From contig NZ_AP025245.1 in NCBI RefSeq assembly GCF_021655615.1, positions 1,922,001 through 1,986,000 of the forward strand: a stretch of 64,000 nt of DNA, read 5' to 3'. The notes below the pieces were generated by a model. It saw only the letters and a program-made list of their open reading frames with translations, did not search any database and was not told the DNA's origin. A program made the translations under genes and the position numbers. Below are positions 23,222 through 32,367 of this stretch, in pieces; position 1 is the stretch's first letter; every line of letters starts with the position of its first letter. Origin of the DNA: Acidianus sp. HS-5. Its GTDB lineage: Archaea > Thermoproteota > Thermoprotei_A > Sulfolobales > Sulfolobaceae.

Positions 23222-25939
23222 ATGCAGGAAGACCTGGTTTTTGTTGAGAATTTAAGAAAGCTCGGCTATGAAAAACTTACCCCAATACAAAAGTTAGCTA
23301 TTCCTATAATTCTAAAGGGAAATAATACTTTAATAATAGCACCTACTGGCTACGGTAAGACAGAAGCCGCAATAATACCCGTTTTCTATAGAATTTTCGG
23401 ATCAAGACCACAAGAAATTTCTACATTATATATTACCCCACTTAAAGCATTGAATAGAGACTTAGAATCTAGACTAAGAAACATTGGAGAAGTTTTCGGA
23501 ATAAAAATTAGAACAAGACATGGAGATACTACTTCTAAAGAAAGAAAAGAGATAATTGAAAAACCTCCAGACGTTCTTATAACTACACCCGAAAGCTTAC
23601 AATATCTTATATTAAATGAGTTTTATAGAAAATATTTTGAAAATTTAAGATGGATAATAATCGATGAATTGCAAGAAATGTTAGACGAGAAAAGAGGATA
23701 TGAACTCTCAGTTGTCTTGCAGAGAGTAAAGAAGCTCATAAAAGGAGTTCCACAGATAATAGGAATTTCTGCAACAATAGGAAATATGGAATTAGCTAAA
23801 AAATACCTAGATATTAATAGCAATGTCGAAGTCGCAAAAATAGATGCTACAAAGGATATGGAATTAAAACTGCTAATTCCAAAGCTTAGCGACGAAACAA
23901 GAAATATAGCATTAAAAGAAGGATTAGATCCTATTTTAACTGCAAGGATTAGTGAAATAAGCGAGATAATTAAAGAGAATAAGCCCGTTTTAATTTTCAC
24001 AAATACTAGAGAAACTGCAGAATTCTTAGCAAATAAACTCCAGGCTATATTTAGCTTAAACATATCAACCCATCACGGTTCATTATATCGAGACGTAAGA
24101 TTAAATGTAGAAAAAGACTTTAAAGAAGGAAAATTGGACGCGATAGTTGCAACATCAAGCTTAGAACTAGGAATAGATATAGGACTAATTTCCCTTGTAA
24201 TTCAATACATGTCTCCTAAGCAAGTAATAAGACTAATACAAAGAGTAGGAAGAAGCGGACATTCGTTACACAAAAAAGCCAAGGGAGTAATTATACCTTC
24301 AAACTATCTCTTTGATATCTTGGAATGCGAAACGTTGACTGAGGCAGTAGGAAATTACTTAGAAGAACCTTCATACGAAGAAAACCCTCTAGACGTTTTG
24401 GCACACCAAATTGCAGGCATGATTCTTGAAGGGTATAATAAAAATGAAATCCTTCAAATAATTAGGAACTCAGTATATTTTTCCAACTTAAAAGACGAAG
24501 ATTTAGATAATGTATTATCAGTGTTAGAATCAGAGAAAATAGCTAAAGTTAAGGGCGAAAACTTATCGCCTTCTTACAGAACCTGGAAATATTATTACCA
24601 AGTTAACATGATACCCGACTCAATAAGATCTTACGACGTAATAGAAGTCTCAAGCAATACAAGAATAGGAAAACTAGATGAAGATTTTGTGGTTATGCTT
24701 GATGAAGATTCTATTTTCATCTTAGGAGGTAAACTCTGGAAAGTAGTTTCTATAGATAATAACAAAGTAATAGTGGAAAGAGCTTCATTAAAGGAAGGAA
24801 TACTGCCAAGTTGGTTCGGAGAATCAATACCAGTAGAAAAGGAAATAGCTAAGAGAGTCTTTAAAAAATTACAAAAATATATGAAGGAAGGATCTCCATA
24901 TGAAGAAATTAATGAGAAACTCGAAAAGTATAAAACAAAAGGATACCCAGAAATTAAAAATAATGAAATATTACTTGAAATAATAGGTCAAAATAAAGAT
25001 CTTATTACTATTTTATCACCTTTTGGAAGTAAGGGAAATAATACTTTAGGAGCTATACTATCATTTATCCTTTCCAGACTTAACGGAATAAAAGTCACTT
25101 ATAGGAATGACCCTTACCACATAGTTCTAGCGTCAGTAACTCCTATAACTAGAGAAACAATTGAGAAAGCAGTAAAGACTCTCGTGTCTTTGAACAAGAA
25201 GGAAATTATTGAAATAGTAAGTAATGCAATAAAAGAAAGCCCACAATTTAAATGGCAATTATTGATAGAGGCTGAAAGATTCGGAGCAATAGACTTAAAC
25301 TCAGACGTACAAGTGAGCAGTACATTACTTAAAGCTTTTACAGATACAATAATCGGAGAAGAAGCCGTAAAGGAAACGGTAGTAAAATACCACGATTTAA
25401 GTATATTTGATGAAATAAATCATTATAAGTGGAATATAATAGAGACGCCAGATCCTTCTCCTCTTTCGCAAGACTTCCTCGATAGACTACTGGCCTTCAC
25501 TACAGAATCAAACTCTGCAATGCTGGAGATATTTAAAAGAAGACTTTTGTCCAAAGATGTAAAAGTACTGTGTATAATGTGCGGGTGGAATGAAATAGTT
25601 AGTATAAGGAATATTCCAGATAAATGTCCAAAGTGCAGTTCAGTTTTCTTAACAGTTACTACTACCGATGATAAGAATAGCCCAGAAATAGTAAGGAAAG
25701 CACTTAAGGGCGAGAAGTTGAAAAGGCTTGAAATGAAGAAACTTGAAGAATTGAGAACAATATCCTCCTTATTTTCAAGATATGGAAAATACGCTTTTAT
25801 TGCTATAGCAGTACCGGGTGTAGGGCCATCAAATGCGGGCAGAGTCCTTAGTAAATTATCTGATGGGGAAGAGAAATTTTATATTGCTTTAGTAGAAGAG
25901 GAGAAAAAGTTCCTTAGAAACAGTAAATATTGGAAATAG
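23222..25939 (+). CDS. lhr2: Lhr-type superfamily 2 helicase (archaeal Lhr2)
   Basis: Large helicase-related protein involved in nucleic-acid repair or RNA metabolism. 905 aa: motif I APTGYGKTE (~40), Ia ITPLKALNR, motif II IIIDELQE (DELQ in place of the usual DEVH/DELH, ~138), motif III GISATIG, motif VI QRVGRSGHS (~343), winged-helix and Lhr core, then a C-terminal zinc ribbon (CIMC and CPKC, ~782-806) typical of the Lhr2 branch. ATG 23222 is preferred over TTG 23216. Divergent from the HerA-like ATPase with only ~40 bp between them. Confidence 0.9.
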   Translation: MQEDLVFVENLRKLGYEKLTPIQKLAIPIILKGNNTLIIAPTGYGKTEAAIIPVFYRIFGSRPQEISTLYITPLKALNRDLESRLRNIGEVFGIKIRTRHGDTTSKERKEIIEKPPDVLITTPESLQYLILNEFYRKYFENLRWIIIDELQEMLDEKRGYELSVVLQRVKKLIKGVPQIIGISATIGNMELAKKYLDINSNVEVAKIDATKDMELKLLIPKLSDETRNIALKEGLDPILTARISEISEIIKENKPVLIFTNTRETAEFLANKLQAIFSLNISTHHGSLYRDVRLNVEKDFKEGKLDAIVATSSLELGIDIGLISLVIQYMSPKQVIRLIQRVGRSGHSLHKKAKGVIIPSNYLFDILECETLTEAVGNYLEEPSYEENPLDVLAHQIAGMILEGYNKNEILQIIRNSVYFSNLKDEDLDNVLSVLESEKIAKVKGENLSPSYRTWKYYYQVNMIPDSIRSYDVIEVSSNTRIGKLDEDFVVMLDEDSIFILGGKLWKVVSIDNNKVIVERASLKEGILPSWFGESIPVEKEIAKRVFKKLQKYMKEGSPYEEINEKLEKYKTKGYPEIKNNEILLEIIGQNKDLITILSPFGSKGNNTLGAILSFILSRLNGIKVTYRNDPYHIVLASVTPITRETIEKAVKTLVSLNKKEIIEIVSNAIKESPQFKWQLLIEAERFGAIDLNSDVQVSSTLLKAFTDTIIGEEAVKETVVKYHDLSIFDEINHYKWNIIETPDPSPLSQDFLDRLLAFTTESNSAMLEIFKRRLLSKDVKVLCIMCGWNEIVSIRNIPDKCPKCSSVFLTVTTTDDKNSPEIVRKALKGEKLKRLEMKKLEELRTISSLFSRYGKYAFIAIAVPGVGPSNAGRVLSKLSDGEEKFYIALVEEEKKFLRNSKYWK

Positions 25940-25995
25940 ATGACAAATTAAAGGTAAGTTTTAAATTATAGGCATAAAGTTTCTTTTAGATTACA

Positions 25996-26286
25996 ATGTC
26001 CGCAATTGAAGTTGGTAGGATATGCGTAAAAACTAGAGGAAAAGACGCAGGTAAAAAATGCATAATAGTAGATATAATAGATAGTAACTTCGTATTAGTT
26101 ACCGGACCAAAGAAAATATCTGGAGTAAAAAGGAAAAGATCTAACATTTTACACCTAGAACCTACGGATAAAAAAATAGATATTCAGAAAGGAGCATCAG
26201 ACGAGGAAGTAGAAAAGAAACTACAAGAAGCCGGATTAACAGACTTCATGAAAGAAAAGGTAAAGATAAAAATACCAGTGGTTTAA
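25996..26286 (+). CDS. rpl14e: Ribosomal protein L14e
   Basis: Large-subunit protein, 96 aa, KOW-type N terminus: EVGRICVKTRGKDAGKKCII and VTGPKKISGVKRKRSNILHL (start at ~38). The TATA-like TTTTAAATTATAG lies ~30 nt before the ATG. The stop codon directly abuts the cbf5 start; L14e next to cbf5 is a usual archaeal arrangement. Confidence 0.94.
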   Translation: MSAIEVGRICVKTRGKDAGKKCIIVDIIDSNFVLVTGPKKISGVKRKRSNILHLEPTDKKIDIQKGASDEEVEKKLQEAGLTDFMKEKVKIKIPVV

Positions 26287-27314
26287 ATGATTTTTTATGA
26301 TTTTATATATAAGATAGACACTTTTTGTGGATACAATAACTCGTGGAATATAAAGAAAGAATCTCAAACATCTGAAAAATACGGCTTCTTCCCAGACAAA
26401 AGACCTTTAGACGAACTAATAAAAAATTCCATAATAAACATTGACAAGCCTCCTGGACCTACAAGTCATGAAGTAGCATTCTGGATCAAAAAAATGTTCA
26501 ATCTCAGTAAAGTAGGCCACGGTGGGACCCTGGAGCCCTAAGCGGGCGGGGTAATCCCAAAGTATCTGGAGTGTTACCTATAGGTCTAGAAAATGCTACA
26601 AAACTAATAACATATATAACTAAAGCAGAAAAAGAGTACATTTGTGTGATGGAAACTCACGAGAAGGTAAATGTCTCCATAGTTAAAGAAATAGTAGAAG
26701 AGTTCAAAGGAAAAATTTACCAAAGACCACCAGTTAGATCCTCAGTAAAGAGGAGATTAAGAACAAGAAAAGTTTTCGACATAGAAATTCTGGAAGAAAA
26801 GGATGGTAAACTGTTCTTATTGAAGATCTCGTCAGAGCCAGGTACTTACATGAGAAAAATATGCCATGATATAGGAATTATACTAGGTACTGGAGCACAT
26901 ATGAGAGAATTGAGAAGAACTAAATCTGGAACATTTACAGAAGAAGGTTTAGTTACATTACAAGATGTATCTGAAGCATTATACATGTGGAAGAATTGCA
27001 AAGACGAAAGCGATTTAAGAAAAATACTGCTTCCAATGGAAATAGGACTTTGCGGAATACCTAAAATTATATTAGACGATAATGCAGTTGATGCAATAGC
27101 TTACGGAGCTACTGCAAATGCCCCAGGAATAGTTGCATACCAAAATTTCAAAAAAGGAGATTTAGTAGGGTTAATAACTATCAAAGGAGAAGGAATAGCA
27201 ATAGGCAAAGCTTTGGTTGATTCTAATAATATTCAACAAATGAAGAAAGGAGAAGTAGTAAGACCCAATAGAATTTTGATAAAAAGAGATGTTTATCCTA
27301 GGGCTTGGAAATGA
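26287..27314 (+). CDS. cbf5: Cbf5 tRNA/rRNA pseudouridine synthase, interrupted by a 20-nt intron
   Basis: Catalytic subunit of H/ACA RNPs and of tRNA U55 modification. Exon 1 (26287 to ~26534) encodes INIDKPPGPTSHEV and KVGHGGTL; unspliced, it then runs through GAG CCC into a stop. Exon 2 (~26555 to 27314) resumes with PKVSGVLPIGLENATK. Removing 20 nt joins them as TLDPKVSG and restores the catalytic aspartate, giving 335 aa, the family length. The C-terminal PUA domain occupies ~255-330. An mRNA intron at this site is established for cbf5 of Sulfolobales and Aeropyrum. It follows L14e without a gap and overlaps the methyltransferase start (ATGA). Confidence 0.9.
26535..26554 (+). other. Archaeal protein-gene intron in cbf5 (20 nt)
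   Basis: The insert GCCCTAAGCGGGCGGGGTAA is far richer in GC than the gene. The boundary is set by protein logic: only 26535-26554, or the same shifted by -1, yields the obligatory Asp codon GAT. CCCT (26536-26539) can pair with GGGG (26548-26551), and TGGGA (26523-26527) with TCCCA (26555-26559), giving a relaxed rather than strict bulge-helix-bulge. The splicing endonuclease must recognise this form. Confidence 0.75.
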
Positions 27315-27865
27315 AAGACCTTTACGTAGTAAATGATGTAATAGACGGAATTCCGTTGTCGTTAGTAAGCCATCCAGGACTCTTCTCAAAGAAAAAACTT
27401 GATTTAGGTACTAGAACTTTTCTAGAGAATTTAATAATTCCTGACGAAGGAACAGTAGTAGACTTAGGCTGTGGATATGGAGCCGTAGGAATTTTTATAG
27501 CACTAAAAAACGAGAAATTAAAAGTATACATGGTAGACGTCAATCCTTTGGCTGTAGCTACAGCAAAGCTGAATGTAGAAAGATATAATTTACAAAATCG
27601 TGTAACGGTAATGAAAAGCGACGTGCTTTCTGCAATACAAGAGAAAGTGGACGCAATCTACTCTAATCCGCCACTCTCAAAAGGAGTGGATTTCTTACAA
27701 AAATTTGCAGAACAATCTGCAGAAAAACTCAAAAAAGGCGGGTTCATACAGATGGTGGTCTATAAAGGAGAAAATAACGTCTTGAAGATATTTTCTAATT
27801 ATTTTTATAATGTAAATGCGATTAAAAGAAGCAAAGGTTACTCAATTATAGTAGTTAATAATTAA
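27311..27865 (+). CDS. Class I SAM-dependent methyltransferase, RsmC-like
   Basis: 185 aa of the small archaeal COG2813-like family. SAM motif I VVDLGCGYGAVGI (~52), motif II VDVNPLAV (~78) and the catalytic SNPPLSKG (~121, an NPPF-type loop for exocyclic amino groups of guanine or adenine in RNA). ATG 27311 overlaps the cbf5 stop; a TTG two codons upstream is the alternative. Association with cbf5 supports an rRNA or tRNA target; the position modified is unknown. Confidence 0.85.
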   Translation: MKDLYVVNDVIDGIPLSLVSHPGLFSKKKLDLGTRTFLENLIIPDEGTVVDLGCGYGAVGIFIALKNEKLKVYMVDVNPLAVATAKLNVERYNLQNRVTVMKSDVLSAIQEKVDAIYSNPPLSKGVDFLQKFAEQSAEKLKKGGFIQMVVYKGENNVLKIFSNYFYNVNAIKRSKGYSIIVVNN

Positions 27866-27890
27866 AACTCTCCAACATTATTTTATAATT

Positions 27891-27990
<100 letters not shown>

Positions 27991-28080
27991 CTCTCTGTTA
28001 ACCATTAGTTAGTTCTTAATTAGATCGCTTTTAGTATGTTTGCTATTTATAAAGTCTCAATTTTACTATCCTCACATAAA

Positions 28081-28093
28081 CTTTAAATAATTT
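28081..28093 (+). promoter_or_regulatory. TATA box of tRNA-Asp
   Basis: CTTTAAATAATTT is centred 25 nt before the first base of tRNA-Asp, the expected position for a tRNA transcribed without a leader. Confidence 0.6.
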
Positions 28094-28111
28094 CACATGT
28101 ATATTTTTCTT

Positions 28112-28186
<75 letters not shown>

Positions 28187-28913
28187 CGCGTATATGAGGG
28201 CTCGACAAGCGCTGTATTACGGTGATTTCTACTATATTTAAAAGCTATTATATTAGCTTCTATTTGGCCTTCTTGTACGTGTGTTACTTTTACTGTATTG
28301 CAGTAAATAAAGAATATAATGGTACTCATAGGAAAGTTGTGGAGAAAATCGTCTTTTAATCAAACAGATTTTTAGATTATGTCTTACTCCATAGTTTTCG
28401 TATATTTTAACTTCTAAATTAGAAGTTACTTCGTCATTGAATTCACTTTCCTTACATACTTCAGAAATTATTTTCTCAAAATTCAGAGTGTAGTATTTGT
28501 CTCCATACTTCAGTCAATTAAGCACGGGCATTTAATCATATAAAGGAACCTTAGTATTCTACTTGAATTATTAAGATATCCATAGTACATTTATTCAGTA
28601 CATGAAGAAGTAGTCTAAATAGCGTATGAATGAATTTAGTACATTAGAAGTGAAAATTGGTGATTTGCTATCCCTTTTAAAATTTTTATAATGTAAAATT
28701 AGCGTTTCTAAAGAGGAAAACTTTAAGGGAATTTAATCTAAATTTCATAAGCCATCATAATTCTGATAGCTAATTGTGATGTATCTTAATGAATTGTCTA
28801 AAACATAGCCGTTCACAGAAACTCAGAAGGATGAATATTTTATTAAAGTTAATTAAGGAAATGAAAATACGCTAGTGTAGAATGAGGTTATGTGCTATAA
28901 AGACTTCGAACAG
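28187..28913. other. Gene-free AT-rich pocket between tRNA genes
   Basis: About 725 bp without an intact gene, unusual in this dense genome. It contains an inverted 10-nt copy of the tRNA-Asp anticodon arm (28197-28206), a decayed minus-strand reading frame (28253-28513), three AGTACAT words (28584, 28597, 28638) and a 21-codon ORF at 28627. No integrase or tRNA fragment in direct orientation is visible, so an att site cannot be claimed. Confidence 0.6.
28253..28513 (-). pseudogene. Decayed ORF, family unknown
   Basis: An 86-codon stretch is open on the minus strand with protein-like composition (LKYGDKYYTLNFEKIISEV near its start), but it has no ATG, GTG or TTG start after the preceding stop. 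From about 28320 the next frame reads more like protein (KVTHVQEGQIEANIIAF), suggesting a frameshifted remnant whose 5' part is lost. I do not recognise the family. Confidence 0.3.
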
Positions 28914-29011
28914 CGCCGGGGACGGGATTTGAACCCGTGCAGGGTTTCCCCCACTGGCTGACCGGTTAATTCTCTCCAGGCCAGCCCCTTGGTCCGCTCG
29001 GGCACCCCGGC
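28914..29011 (-). tRNA. tRNA-Ser(GGA) with 14-nt intron
   Basis: Mirror image of tRNA-Ser(UGA) at 27891. Anticodon GGA on the complement of 28975-28977; anticodon stem CTGGC/GCCAG; intron complement of 28960-28973 after position 37. Long variable arm, discriminator G. The preceding 11 nt ATTTTATAATT are also identical to those before the other tRNA-Ser. It lies downstream of rps10 in the same orientation, the classical end of the crenarchaeal str operon. Confidence 0.95.
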
Positions 29012-29072
29012 AATTATAAAATTAGATTAAAAAACTTAAAAGATTTGCAGTCTTACTTAACGAGAAAATAAC

Positions 29073-29381
29073 CTAAATCAATTCTATCTCAATATAAACG
29101 TCTTCTGGAACTCTTACTCTCATTAACTGTCTCATTACTCTCTCATCTGCAGCAATATCTATTACTCTCTTGTGTATACTCATTTCCCACTTTTCCCACT
29201 TTTTCCTTCCTTCTCCATGCGGTAACCTCATTACTGGAACTTCTAGCCTCTTAGTAGGTAAAGGAACTGGGCCTCTCATGCTAATTCCTGTTTTATCAAC
29301 TATAGCTTTTATTTGTGTTACAACATAATTCAAATCTTTAACGTTACTACTCCATAATCTTATTCTTGCTTTAGTAGGCAT
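29073..29381 (-). CDS. rps10: Ribosomal protein S10
   Basis: Small-subunit protein, 102 aa, starting MPTKARIRLWS with the conserved MRGPVPLPTKRL in the middle and ending YIEIELI. ATG 29381 is chosen over GTG 29390 because a GGTG site precedes it by 7 nt and the family begins here. It is the last protein gene of the str operon, 14 nt after EF-1A. Confidence 0.95.
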   Translation of the reverse strand: MPTKARIRLWSSNVKDLNYVVTQIKAIVDKTGISMRGPVPLPTKRLEVPVMRLPHGEGRKKWEKWEMSIHKRVIDIAADERVMRQLMRVRVPEDVYIEIELI

Positions 29382-29395
29382 AAAAAACACCGAAA

Positions 29396-30709
29396 TTACT
29401 TGATCTCTACCTTTACGGGTTTGATATCTGTTATAACCCCTACTCCTACGGTTTTACCCATATCCCTTATTGCAAACCTACCTAACGCTGGGAATTCTTG
29501 GAACTTTTCTACACAGAGTGGCTTAATCGGCTTGAACTTTATTATTGCTGAGTCTCCTTGCTTTAAGAATTGCGGATGATCTTCAACCACTTTGCCTGTT
29601 TTTGGATCTAGTTTTTGAACTAATTCTGAGATTTTACAAGCAATACTAGCTGTGTGAACGTGAAGCACTGGAGTGTATCCTACGGCAATAGCAGTGGGAT
29701 GCCAAACTACGATTACTCTAGCAGTAAATTCATCAGCAACAGTTGGTGGATTATCTAAGTGTCCTGCTACGTCTCCTCTCTTTATATCCTTCTTTTCCAC
29801 TCCTCTAACGTTAAAACCAATGTTGTCTCCTGGCTCTGCTTTTTCTAACCTTGTATAATGAGTTTCTATAGATCTCACTTCTCCTTTCTTTCCTGCTGGC
29901 ATGAATACTAATGTATCATTAACTTTTAGTACACCACTTTCTACCTTGCCAACTGGGACTGTTCCTACTCCAGACTTAGAGTAAACGTCTTGTATTGGTA
30001 TTCTTAAAGGCTTATCTATAGGCTTCTTCGGAACTTCGAACATATCTAATGCTTCTTCTAATGTAGGTCCGTTATACCACGGCATGTTTTCTGACTTATG
30101 AGTTATATTTTCTCCAGTGGGAGAAACTACTGGAACGAAATGAACTTTACTGACATCATATCCAAAGGCTCTCATGAATTTTGATGTTATGTCTTTAACT
30201 TCATTATACCTCTTTTCACTGTAAGGTGGATCTGTTAAGTCCATTTTAGTTATTGCTACTACTACTTGGTTTATTCCCATAGTTTTAGCTAATATTATAT
30301 GCTCTCTAGTTTGACCTTCTTCGCTCATTCCAGCTTCAAACTCACCTTTCTTAGCGGAAACTGCAATTATTGCAGCATCTGCTTGGCTTGCTCCAGTTAT
30401 CATGTTCTTTATGAAGTCCCTATGCCCTGGTGCGTCAATGATTGTAAAGAAGTACTTCTTTGTCTCAAATTTCATAAAGGTTAAGCTTATTGTTACTCCT
30501 CTTTCTCTTTCTTCCTTTAATCTATCAAGTAAGAAAGCATACTTTTCTGATTCTTTTCCTAACTTCTTTGCGGCTTCTTCTGCTTCTTTAACTGTCTTTT
30601 CGTCTAAAAATCCTCTATCCATCAATAGTCTTCCTACTAAAGTACTCTTACCGTGATCTACGTGCCCTATTACTATTAAATTTAAGTGAGGCTTCTGAGG
30701 TGCAGACAT
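29396..30709 (-). CDS. tuf: Translation elongation factor EF-1 alpha
   Basis: GTPase delivering aminoacyl-tRNA to the ribosomal A site. 437 aa: G1 GHVDHGKST (~16), switch I region RGVTISLTF (~69), G3 DAPGHRD (~92), G4 TKMD (~154) and beta-barrel domains 2 and 3. A strong GAGGAGTGA site lies 7 nt before the ATG, as expected for a highly translated internal gene. It follows rps7 by 51 bp, which also contains a T-rich stretch that might act as an internal promoter. Confidence 0.97.
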   Translation of the reverse strand: MSAPQKPHLNLIVIGHVDHGKSTLVGRLLMDRGFLDEKTVKEAEEAAKKLGKESEKYAFLLDRLKEERERGVTISLTFMKFETKKYFFTIIDAPGHRDFIKNMITGASQADAAIIAVSAKKGEFEAGMSEEGQTREHIILAKTMGINQVVVAITKMDLTDPPYSEKRYNEVKDITSKFMRAFGYDVSKVHFVPVVSPTGENITHKSENMPWYNGPTLEEALDMFEVPKKPIDKPLRIPIQDVYSKSGVGTVPVGKVESGVLKVNDTLVFMPAGKKGEVRSIETHYTRLEKAEPGDNIGFNVRGVEKKDIKRGDVAGHLDNPPTVADEFTARVIVVWHPTAIAVGYTPVLHVHTASIACKISELVQKLDPKTGKVVEDHPQFLKQGDSAIIKFKPIKPLCVEKFQEFPALGRFAIRDMGKTVGVGVITDIKPVKVEIK

Positions 30710-30760
30710 TTATTCTTCACTCCTCACGCATTCTATTACATTCTTCATTAAAAAATTAGC

Positions 30761-31345
30761 TTATCTTGAGCTTAGAGCAATTCTCTCAGTTTCTTCTTTC
30801 TTTCTTACAGCATAGCTTTTTGGATCGTTAGATGAAGCGGCAATTATTTCTTCAGCTAAAGCCTCATCCATGGGCTTAGGATTATTAAATGATGCGTTTC
30901 TTGCGCCTTCGACTAAATACCTCAGTGCTAGGTCAACTCTCCTTTGTGGAGCCACATCAACTGCGACGTAATAAACAATACCACCGTACATTATCCTAGT
31001 TACTTCTTCTCTAGGTGCAGAATTCTCTATTGCCCTAACTAAGATTTGAATAGGATTTTGACCAGTTCTAGCTGCTATTATCTCAAAAGTTGCTCTGACT
31101 ATATTATATGCTAGGAATTTCTTACCTTTATTCCTTCCAGGTTTCATTAATTGGTTTATTAACCTCTCCACTATAGGAACTCTTGATTTCCCAAATCTTC
31201 TGTGCTCATGCCTTCCACCAGTATGCGGTAAATAAACTGGCATTAGTGATATGTATTTCTTTAAGCTTGGATCCCTTATTTCTACTTTTGTATCCCATTT
31301 TCCAAATATTCTAACATCCAACTTGCTTAATTCGTAATCGCTCAT
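30761..31345 (-). CDS. rps7: Ribosomal protein S7
   Basis: Primary 16S rRNA-binding protein of the small-subunit head. 194 aa, archaeal form with an N-terminal extension; core motifs GRHEHRRFGKSRVPIVERL (~41-59), RPGRNKGKKF-like MKPGRNKGKKF (~67) and VAPQRRVDLALRYL (~147). Its usual neighbour rps12 is separated here by an oppositely oriented gene, so rps7 needs its own promoter in the 84 bp before 31430. Confidence 0.95.
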   Translation of the reverse strand: MSDYELSKLDVRIFGKWDTKVEIRDPSLKKYISLMPVYLPHTGGRHEHRRFGKSRVPIVERLINQLMKPGRNKGKKFLAYNIVRATFEIIAARTGQNPIQILVRAIENSAPREEVTRIMYGGIVYYVAVDVAPQRRVDLALRYLVEGARNASFNNPKPMDEALAEEIIAASSNDPKSYAVRKKEETERIALSSR

Positions 31346-31429
31346 GCTATGAATGTTATGATAAGAAGAATATATAACTATCTGTTAATGAAGGGTTTAA
31401 TATGTTGTAAGTCATATTTATTTTTGATA

Positions 31430-31909
31430 ATGAAAGCGGAAGAAGACTATATAAAAGTGAATAGAGTTGACGCATTCGTTTACCCCTTGGATGGATTACC
31501 CGTGATGGTTTGTTATCTAGAGGATGGTAGGGAATTTAACTTATTTTATGTCCCAATAGAAATAGTTATAGCAATAAATAAAATAAAGAAACAGTATGAA
31601 GAAGATAGTATCTTGAGTGATAAGAGAGAAACAATTTTTGATATATTATCGTTTATACCGGAAGTTACTGAAGAAATAAGTAAGCATGTTAACAAGGTTA
31701 CAATTGATGATATTTCCGGGTCAGTTTACATAGCAACTATAGAACTGAAGTTTGACGGAGTTATAATCCAAAAAAGGATGATACCTAGCCACGCAATATA
31801 TTTGGCATTAGTTTCCAACAAACCGATATACGTCAAAAAAAGCTTAGTTGATGAACAAGAAAAAGAGAGGAAGAAAGGCGAAGGCGGAGAAGAGGAAGAG
31901 AAGAAATAA
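31430..31909 (+). CDS. Bifunctional-nuclease-family protein (DUF151)
   Basis: 159 aa with the BFN/DUF151 layout: acidic N-terminal strand region, LPVMVCYLEDGREFNLFYVP, a DDISGSVYIATIELKFDG core (~90) and SHAIYLALVSNKPIYV (~122), followed by a Lys/Glu-rich tail. DUF151 proteins are reported as DNase/RNase in plants and are widespread in prokaryotes; the archaeal role is unknown. ATG 31430 is chosen because the conserved part begins here and a TATA-like CATATTTAT lies upstream. It sits in opposite orientation between rps12 and rps7 of the str operon. Confidence 0.8.
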   Translation: MKAEEDYIKVNRVDAFVYPLDGLPVMVCYLEDGREFNLFYVPIEIVIAINKIKKQYEEDSILSDKRETIFDILSFIPEVTEEISKHVNKVTIDDISGSVYIATIELKFDGVIIQKRMIPSHAIYLALVSNKPIYVKKSLVDEQEKERKKGEGGEEEEKK

Positions 31910-31917
31910 TAAAATGA

Positions 31918-32358
31918 TTACCTAACTGGCTTTTGTTTCTTTCCTTTATATAATGCGTCCAAAGATACTCCATTAACCATTACAACTTTATATCTTACTC
32001 CAGGCAAATCACCCATAGATCTACCTAATGTTCCACCTATTCCAGCTATTACAACCTCATCATGTTCATCAATGAAGTTTACTCCACCGTCTCCTGGAAC
32101 GAAAGCAGTAACAACTCTACCGTTCTTAACTAATTGGACTCTAACGCATTTTCTTACGGCAGAGTTTGGTTGCCTAGATTCTATACCAACTTTCTCTAAT
32201 ACTATACCTCTGGCCATTGGCGCACCTTCCAGAGGATCAAATCTTTTCTTTAATTGGAGCATCCTTGATTTAAATGACCTTTGACTCCACCTATACTTTA
32301 ACCTCTTTAGCTTAAGCTTTCTTGACGCATATAAACCTTTAGGTGATTTTCCCGACAT
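31918..32358 (-). CDS. rps12: Ribosomal protein S12
   Basis: Decoding-centre protein, 146 aa. Archaeal/eukaryotic S23-type sequence with GIVLEKVGIESRQPNSAVRK (~50) and the PGDGGVNFIDEHDEV loop (~88-102). It is 9 nt downstream of the NusA-like gene. Its 3' end lies 8 bp from the convergent DUF151 gene, which interrupts the usual S12-S7 junction. Confidence 0.96.
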   Translation of the reverse strand: MSGKSPKGLYASRKLKLKRLKYRWSQRSFKSRMLQLKKRFDPLEGAPMARGIVLEKVGIESRQPNSAVRKCVRVQLVKNGRVVTAFVPGDGGVNFIDEHDEVVIAGIGGTLGRSMGDLPGVRYKVVMVNGVSLDALYKGKKQKPVR

Positions 32359-32367
32359 TTACAACCC

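Noticed and set aside
26287..26541. cbf5 as a pseudogene broken by a frameshift
   Set aside because: A 20-nt GC-rich insert that restores the catalytic Asp on removal, at a position with established introns in the order, fits splicing better than decay.
28584..28644. Three AGTACAT words as a repeat array or operator
   Set aside because: Spacing is irregular (13 and 41 bp) and there is no gene nearby to regulate; likely chance in AT-rich DNA.
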